64,000 nt of DNA. It comes from Rhizophagus irregularis (Eukaryota > Glomeromycota > Glomeromycetes > Glomerales > Glomeraceae). The notes under the pieces are model-generated. The model was not told the origin of the DNA and did not search any database. It saw nothing but the letters and a program-made list of their open reading frames with translations. The position numbers and the translations under genes are program-made. The stretch lies in the NCBI RefSeq assembly GCF_026210795.1, contig NC_089453.1, forward strand, positions 436,501 to 500,500. The letters run 5' to 3'. This document shows positions 57,875 to 64,000 of this stretch, piece by piece. Each line of letters opens with the position of its first letter. Positions within the stretch are counted from its first letter, which is position 1.

Positions 57875-58755
57875 CACCCACCTGCCAAAAGTATCCAGCA
57901 CTTCTAAAAAATGACCATTAAATCACATTATCTCGACATCCAGTGATCAGAATTTAATGATTTATAATTCATTGGATTCGTCTAATTGAGACGCATCTAA
58001 CCGCAGTATTTTCAAGTCTGTAGGTTCAATAGATCAGAAGTTATTATTGAATGTCTAAAAACAGTAAAATGCAAATAACTTTTGATCCATCAATCCTAGA
58101 GACATGAAAATAATAGATACAATGTACCTTAACAAGACAAATCTAATGAGTCATATTTCATTTTACTAGGTTTAATAGGGAAGAAAACGTTATGAAATTT
58201 GCATTTGCTAAATTTTTAAAAATGAAAAATGAATTACTTCATAAAGTTAAATCACATTATTTCAATAACCAGTGATCAGAATTTAATTATTTATGATTCA
58301 ATGAATTCATATTATCAAGATGCATCTAATTGCAGTATTGTTATGTCTCTAAATTTGATGGATCAGATGTTATTCTCAACAGTAAAATGCAAATAATTCA
58401 TTTTTCATCTTTAAAAATTTAGCAAATACAAATTTCATAATGTTTTCTTCCCTATTAAACCTAGTAAGATGAAATATGACTCATTAGATTTGTCTTTTTA
58501 AGGTACATTGTATCTATTATTTTCATGTCTCTAGGATTGATGGATCAAAAGTTATTTGCATTTTACTGTTTTTAGACATTCAACAATAACTTTTGATCTA
58601 TTGAACCTACAGACTTGAAAATACTGCGGTTAGATGCGTCTTAATTAGACGAATCCAATAAATCATAAATCATTAAATTCTGATCATTGGATGTCGAGAT
58701 AATGTGATTTAATGGTCATTTTTTAAAAGTGCCAGATACTTTTGGCAGGTAGATG
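57875..58755. mobile_element. Tc1/mariner-like foldback element with ~350-bp inverted repeats
   Basis: Flanked by TA on both sides (57873-57874, 58756-58757). Ends CACCCACCTGCCAAAAGTAT and its inverted partner ATACTTTTGGCAGGTAGATG resemble Tc1-type termini (GGCAAAAGTAT). The arms stay complementary for about 350 bp. Between them, about 58245-58400 is an extra, diverged direct copy of the left-arm sequence (AAATCACATTATTTCAATAA, then CCAGTGATCAGAATTTAAT). No transposase. Confidence 0.75.
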
Positions 58756-58814
58756 TATTAGCTAAGCTATTTTCATTTTGCAGTAAATAATTTATTATTA
58801 TTATTTTAGTAAAT

Positions 58815-58990
58815 ATAGTTAGATCTCTATATATTCATCTAATTGGTTAATAAAAAACAGTGGTTATATAAAGTTGTAACTATATAGAAGTCAATTTATT
58901 ACTAAAAATAATATGTAGATTAAGCAAAAATAGTTGCTTATAAAGAGATGTTCTTATATGGAGAGTGATTATATAGAGATCTAATTATAT
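58815..58990. mobile_element. Possible short TA-flanked MITE
   Basis: TTAGATCTCTATATA near 58819 and its inverse TATATAGAGATCTAA near 58970 bound about 175 bp. Imperfect beyond these ends. Confidence 0.4.
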
Positions 58991-60295
58991 AAATAAATTA
59001 GATATAAAAACAAATAATATTCAAAATATATAATAAATTCTAAATATATTGTTATAATTTGGCAAAATAAAATGTACAATTTAAAAGAACAGAATATTGT
59101 AAAGATAACAGTTATATAGGAGGAGATTGACTACATTTTTCACCTACCAATCATTTGACCATTTTCCAGCAGAAGTTGCTAAAGAAAAAAATATAGTTTT
59201 TCTTACTTGAGTGGTTGTAGAATGCTTTTTTTTATTGTTTATAGACTTTTTAAGAATTCTTTTAAGACTTAAACAGGCTTTTAACTCAAAGTTTTGGTGA
59301 AGTTACAAAACTATGGAGCAGTTTTTACCAAAGATAATTTTACTTCTGCAAAACTTTTCTCTTACTGGGTTTCTAAAAGTTGTAACAGTTACATATTAAA
59401 TGGCTGGATTTTGAACTCTGCAATAGTGTAAAGTTTCCTGTTAGTTTCTTTATTTTTAAAAGCTTTGTGAAGGTTTTTCCTTTAAATACAAGTTGAAGTA
59501 GAGGTAGTCACTTAGAAAGCAGACTTCTTCTTTATTATCAGTTGACGTTTTAAGGGGTTTTAGTTGTAGATGGAGGCTTAGTGTTTATTATCTTCTTTAC
59601 TTAATTTTTCCCTTAGAATTTTCTGAAGTTATGACTTCCTTTTTGTTTTTTTTAGTTTTTTCTTTTTTTTTCTAAAATTTCAGCATTTTTACTCTTGTTT
59701 TTCTTTTAAAAGGACTGAAATATTGATTATCTGCGCTGAAGGTTTAGTGTTATTTAACTTTTTTGGATTTATGTAGATCGGTCATTTTAGAAAAGCTGAT
59801 GGGATTGGTGGATTTTATTTTTTAATTTTTACTAATTTAAGTTGATCAGCAGAATAATCATTAAAAGTAAAAATATTAGATTATTTAGAAGCATATTTGG
59901 TCTTACCTGATGTATTTAACTGGATTAAGATGAATTACTACAGCCATTGGATTTTAGATATTAGAATTTAGAAGAGCTTTGCCTTCTCTATGCTTACAAA
60001 TTTCCATCTCTATAAAGTATACTAATTCTTTATACAGTATTTATCTTTGATCAAGTACATTTATTAATAAACAAGACCTAAAATGAAAAGTATTGAATTT
60101 GGCCATTCATATGGGATTTTGCTGATAGGTAAAGGAACCCTGTGAGGATTATAGAAGGGTTTGACTTTATATATTACTTTTTTATTTTTGATGTTTTTAT
60201 AATAATAATGTGATCCATATTGGAATTAGTTTTGTAGTTTGTTTAGTTTAGACTATAAGACTCAGAAAGCTAAAAAAAAGTTCATGATTATACTA

Positions 60296-60979
60296 GGATC
60301 CCAGACATCACATATATAACTCACATTTGAGTTTTAGCAAATTCAATTAAAATTAGATTAAACTCATAATTTTAGATAGAGCAAATTGATTGAAAATTAA
60401 TTAAAAGTCATAATTATAAGTTTTAGCAAATTGTGTTAATTTTACAAAGTCATATTTTATATTTGAGCAAATTGGTACTTTTTTTTGAATTTAACTTATC
60501 CTTTTTTTTTAACTTTTATTGATAATATTTTAAAAATATTAGTTTCGGGGTCCGGGCTATATTTTGGCCAAAATTAAGTATAATTCTGGTCAAAATTAAG
60601 CATAATGCAGGCCAAAAACCGTCTGATTAGTTTCGCAACATTTTTTTATTTTCAGTTTTTTGCAATTATCTCGGCATCCAGTAATCCGATTTATGCAGAT
60701 TTTTTTTAATTTGTAGAGCTTGATAAGGACTACAAAACAAAAAAAAGTTCGCATAAATTGGACTACTGGATGCTGAAATAATCGCAAAAAACATGATTTT
60801 TTTTGAAATTTAGGCCAATTTGCTAAAAAGTTATACTCATATTTTGAGTTTTAGCAAATTAGTATAGATTTAAAATGTGATAATTTGATTTTTAGCAAAT
60901 TAGGTCTATTTTAGCAGGAGCAAAAAGTGCTAAATTCATGTAGATCAGTTATGAGTTATATATGTGATGTCTGGGGTCC
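60296..60979. mobile_element. TA-flanked inverted-repeat element A
   Basis: 684 bp between TA dinucleotides. The terminal repeats GGATCCCAGACATCACATAT and GGACCCCAGACATCACATAT (inverted) continue for 28 bases with one mismatch. The interior has about eight TTTTAGCAAATT boxes in both orientations and a smaller inverted repeat (about 60652-60795, CATCCAGTAATCC / GGACTACTGGATG). No coding capacity. Confidence 0.75.
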
Positions 60980-60981
60980 TA

Positions 60982-61382
60982 TGGTGCGGCGCATCTATAC
61001 TCATCAAATGAAAATTGGGTATTTTTAAACTTCAATAACTCATTAAAATTTTATGTTAAACTGAAAAAGTAAACTGATACAATTATAGATTAAAGGATTC
61101 TCTTTCATTCTATCGGATTTAATTTCCTCTAACTTTTATAGATTAAAAGTTATTAGCTTTTTAAGTTGGAGTATTTTTTATATGTTTCATGTAAAATAGT
61201 GAAATTTCAGAATCAATTTTCCACGTGATTACGATTTGAGCCAATCAGGTAAATCTAATTTAATAAATCATGCAATGATCAATGGGGATGTTACCAAATA
61301 AGGCTAAATTATTACTTAATTTGGTAAAAATCGGCCTAAAATAAATTTTTAAACTGTTGATGAGTATAGATGCGCTGCACCA
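60982..61382. mobile_element. TA-flanked inverted-repeat element B
   Basis: 401 bp. Ends TGGTGCGGCGCATCTATACT and inverted TGGTGCAGCGCATCTATACT, about 26 bases with one mismatch, flanked by TA at 60980-60981 and 61383-61384. The left TA is the same dinucleotide that ends element A. Non-autonomous. Confidence 0.75.
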
Positions 61383-61714
61383 TATTATACTTAACTATAT
61401 TTATATAGCTATATAACTGCCTGACTGTATATACGTAAAGTTTTTGTAAGAAAATAACAAGTAGTTTATTTTGTTTTTTTAGTCTCAGTTAGTCCTCTAA
61501 TGTACTTTTGTTAGTTTTGTATATAAAGCTCCGCATGAGCCTTGAACTTGAGAACCACAGTCTGGCTCGGCTCAGCTTCGAAAAAAAAATTCTGGCCTGA
61601 AGCAGAATAAGCCGAAAGTCATCAAAATTTCGAAATTTCCAAGTAAATGAAATTTGCGTGAGCCATGATTTTCATATTGGCCTGGCTCCAAGCAAAATCG
61701 ACTTTATCTTCAGA

Positions 61715-62245
61715 AAAATGTTTCGCAACGTTTTTTTATTAAAGAATTAAAAAAAACGTTGCGAAATATTTTTTTCTAAAATAATATTGTGAAAAAAACG
61801 TTTTTGCAACGTTTTTTATTAAAGAACTTAAAAAAATGTTGCGAAACATTTTTTTCTAATATAATATTGTGAAAAAAACGTTTTCGCAACGTTTTTTTAC
61901 TAAAGAATTTAAAAAAATGTTGCGAAAACATTTTTTTCTAAAATAATATAGTGAAAAAAACGTTTTCACAACGTTTTTTTATTAAAGAACTTAAAAAAAC
62001 GTTGCGAAACATTTTTTTCTAAAATAATATAGTGAAAAAAATGTTTTCGCAATGTTTTTTATTAAAGAACTTAAAAAAACGTTGCGAAATGTTTTTTTCT
62101 AATATAATATAGTGAAAAAAACGTTTTTGCAACATTTTTTTATTAAAGAATTTAAAAAAACGTTGCGAAATGTTTTTTCTAATATAATATAGTGAAAAAA
62201 ACGTTTTCGCAACGTTATTTACTAAAGAATTTAAAAAAACAGGAC
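61715..62245. repeat. Palindromic ~81-bp satellite, block 1
   Basis: About six and a half units. Each unit is a hairpin: TTTTCGCAACGTTTTTTT, an ATTAAAGAACTT loop, then AAAAAAACGTTGCGAAA, joined by TTTTTTCTAATATAATATAG. CpG to TpG/CpA differences distinguish units. Confidence 0.8.
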
Positions 62246-62504
62246 TGGGAAAACTATATATAAAGGTCACCAGAAAAAAATCAGAAAATCATATGAATGC
62301 GAACCATCTTATGATTGGTCAATTGACTATTTATTCACATGTTTCCGCTCCAAAAACAGAAAAAGGAAAGATCTTCACTCAAATTTTCTTATTCTTGCGA
62401 ACCAACACGTGACTTTTATTAATTATTTTTACGGTGACCTTTTTGAAAATTAAATATAGGTTCAAACCAAGAAAACTGGTGACCTTTATTAGTAGTTTTC
62501 CCGT

Positions 62505-62985
62505 TCTAAAAAATGTTGCGAAACGTTTTTTTCCAATATAATATAGTGAAAAAAACGTTTTCGCAACATTTTTTTATTAAAGAACTTAAAAAAATGTTGC
62601 GAAACATTTTTTTCTAATATAATATAGTGAAAAAAACATTTTCGCAACGTTTTTTTATTAAAGAACTTAAAAAAATGTTGTGAAACGTTTTTTTCTAATA
62701 TTAGATAGTGAAAAAAACGTTTTCGCAACATTTTTTTACTAAAGAATTTAAAAAAATGTTGCGAAACGTTTTTTTCTAAAATAATATAGTGAAAAAAATG
62801 TTTTCGCAACGTTTTTTACTAAAGAATTAAAAAAATGTTGTGAAACGTTTTTTTCCAATATAATATAGTAAAAAAAACATTTTCGCAACATTTTTTTATT
62901 AAAGAATTAAAAAAAAAAATTGCGAAACGTTTTTTTAATATAATATTATACAAAAAATGTTTTCGCAATGTTTTTTGTATGATAA
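62505..62985. repeat. Palindromic ~81-bp satellite, block 2
   Basis: About six more units of the same repeat, after a 260-bp non-repeat spacer (62246-62504). The 27-codon period makes long minus-strand open frames that are by-products. Confidence 0.8.
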
Positions 62986-63218
62986 CTCAAGCCAGCTCGA
63001 GCTTTTTGAGCCGAGCCTATCACCGGCTCGAGCTCATTTCAAGCTGGCTCGCGAGCCACTGAGCCAATTTAATCGTGGTTCAGCTCGGCTCAGATTAAAA
63101 AGCTCGAGCCAGCTTGTGAGCTGGCTCGGCTCATGCGGAGCTTTATTTGTATATTTGTAAAAACTTTGACTTTATTTTAATAAATATGCAGCAGTTAATA
63201 AAAAAAAAATAACAGTTA

Positions 63219-63788
63219 TATATGGTACCAAAAGTTTATACTTGACAATCATATGATTTTGTTTTAATTTACTAAGCTAATTTTATATTATATGATTCAG
63301 AATTCAGCCAATAAAAACTGGGATTTCTTATATAAAGTATTAATAAAATGCAGATTTTGAAAGTTTTTTATTACAAACAAGATAAAATATAAGAAAAGTA
63401 AATTTTAGCAATAAATCATAACTACCATTTTATAAAAGTCATATATTGATAAAAAATTTTTTTAAAAAAATTACATTTGATTTATATTATAATAATTTAG
63501 GTTAGTATTATCATAATGCATAAAGTCAGCTCAAATTATTATTATTATAAATTCTGGCTAACATATTTTATTTCAAATTTGGGCTGATCATATAAAAATC
63601 ATACAATTTCAAATGCTTATAATTTTTTACATATAACTTCTTTTAAAAATCTGACTGGTAATTTGATAGAACTTACTTCAAAAAATAAAGTTACCAGTTT
63701 ATTTTTTCTAAATTGTATTTTTTTTAAGGAATTAAAAGATTTTTAAATGTTATATTTTTATTGTCAAGTATAAACTTTTGGCACTATA
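63219..63788. mobile_element. Tc1/mariner-like MITE with CCAAAAGTTTATACTT ends
   Basis: 570 bp; left TATATGGTACCAAAAGTTTA, continuing TACTTGACAAT; right end inverted TAGTGCCAAAAGTTTATACT, continuing TGACAAT, next to TA. Interior AT-rich, no coding. It lies about 75 bp right of the satellite element. Confidence 0.65.
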
Positions 63789-64000
63789 ATAGGAATTTTT
63801 TATTATATTACTATATAAATATAAATATTTGCAATATAAAAAAATAGTATTAAATTATTTTTAAAAATATTAAGCAATTTTAATTAGTATAAACTTAACC
63901 ATAATTTTTTGATAAAATATATTATCATTATAGTATTTAAATAATTTATTCAATTTTAATTATAAATTATAAAGTAAAATTTTTTATAAAGTATAAATTA

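Larger units (their letters stand above)
61526..63143. mobile_element. Large inverted-repeat element enclosing a hairpin satellite
   Basis: Terminal repeats AAGCTCCGCATGAGCC and GGCTCATGCGGAGCTT are exact inverses, flanked by TA (61524-61525, 63144-63145); GGCTCGGCTCA boxes follow inside both ends. 1,618 bp. The middle is an ~81-bp tandem satellite in two blocks; the right shoulder (62985-63140) is a G+C-rich run of GAGCC/GGCTC palindromes. No transposase. Confidence 0.7.
56663..64000. other. 7.3-kb gene-free repeat terminus of the window
   Basis: No convincing gene on either strand; at least six inverted-repeat elements and one satellite are annotated separately. The least repeat-like part, 59130-60290, contains short protein-like scraps on the minus strand (for example DNKEEVCFLSDYLYFNLYL) that could be a decayed transposon gene but match nothing I can name. 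Confidence 0.6.

Noticed and set aside
59150-60290. Possible transposase or host gene
   Set aside because: Only disconnected short peptides with frequent stops on both strands, no catalytic motif; reported as unresolved non-coding.
62019-62809. Long minus-strand frames repeating FKFFNKKMLRKRFF and FHYIILEKNVSQHF
   Set aside because: The ~81-bp satellite is 27 codons long, so any stop-free phase repeats itself; composition is purely that of the repeat.
1-64000. tRNA or rRNA genes
   Set aside because: I looked for GGTTCRANTCC boxes and tRNA-like clover arms and saw none; a covariance-model scan would be needed to be certain.

Overview
This AT-rich eukaryotic window has intron-dense genes with GT-AG introns mostly of 50-100 bp, a multi-copy Ure2-like glutathione S-transferase array, TKL-like kinases with the 'DLHSGN' catalytic loop seen in arbuscular-mycorrhizal fungi, and many TA-flanked MITE-like elements. 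It looks like a nuclear contig of a Glomeromycotina fungus, probably Rhizophagus or a close relative. That is an inference from protein style and composition, not from a database search.

Layout. 1-5,260: two GST genes in a local segmental duplication, plus decayed GST copies, one split by a mobile insertion. 5,288-6,441: a polytopic membrane protein of unknown role with a reading-frame break at an A9 run. 7,126-10,785: one gene encoding three protein kinase domains in tandem. 11,612-16,896: three more GST genes with MITEs and relics between them. 18,196-29,360: a conserved gene block of GDA1/CD39 nucleoside diphosphatase, ATP synthase subunit k, a TPR/F-box/LRR protein (Pof3/Dia2-like), a VAT-1-like oxidoreductase, Rxt3 and F-actin-capping protein alpha. 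29,361-32,418: very AT-rich repeat ground. 32,419-56,662: a second housekeeping block of Sds3, a family I.5-like lipase, Cdc123, Ltv1, an F-box/ankyrin protein, an equilibrative nucleoside transporter, Utp15, mitochondrial ribosomal protein uL23m, a cytochrome b5/FMN lactate-dehydrogenase-type enzyme, FG nucleoporin Nup54/57 and S-adenosylmethionine synthetase. 56,663-64,000: no gene recognised, only nested and adjacent inverted-repeat elements and a palindromic satellite.

Functional themes. Rxt3 and Sds3 both belong to the Rpd3L/Sin3 histone deacetylase complex and lie about 5 kb apart. Ltv1 and Utp15 act in small-subunit ribosome assembly, Cdc123 in eIF2 assembly and uL23m in the mitochondrial ribosome. 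Several neighbours share short divergent promoters (ATP19/F-box-LRR, RXT3/CAP alpha, LTV1/F-box-ankyrin, UTP15/uL23m, CYB2-like/NUP54).

The strongest unusual signals are the in-frame triple-kinase gene with a nearly identical internal tandem duplication and a 12-nt coding relic of an intron, an 8-nt micro-exon in the nucleoside transporter, a GC-AG intron in the nucleoporin, CpG-erased copies of a MITE, and the 1.6-kb inverted-repeat element carrying an ~81-bp hairpin satellite. Exon boundaries were worked out by hand from splice signals and frame continuity; none was checked against transcripts.
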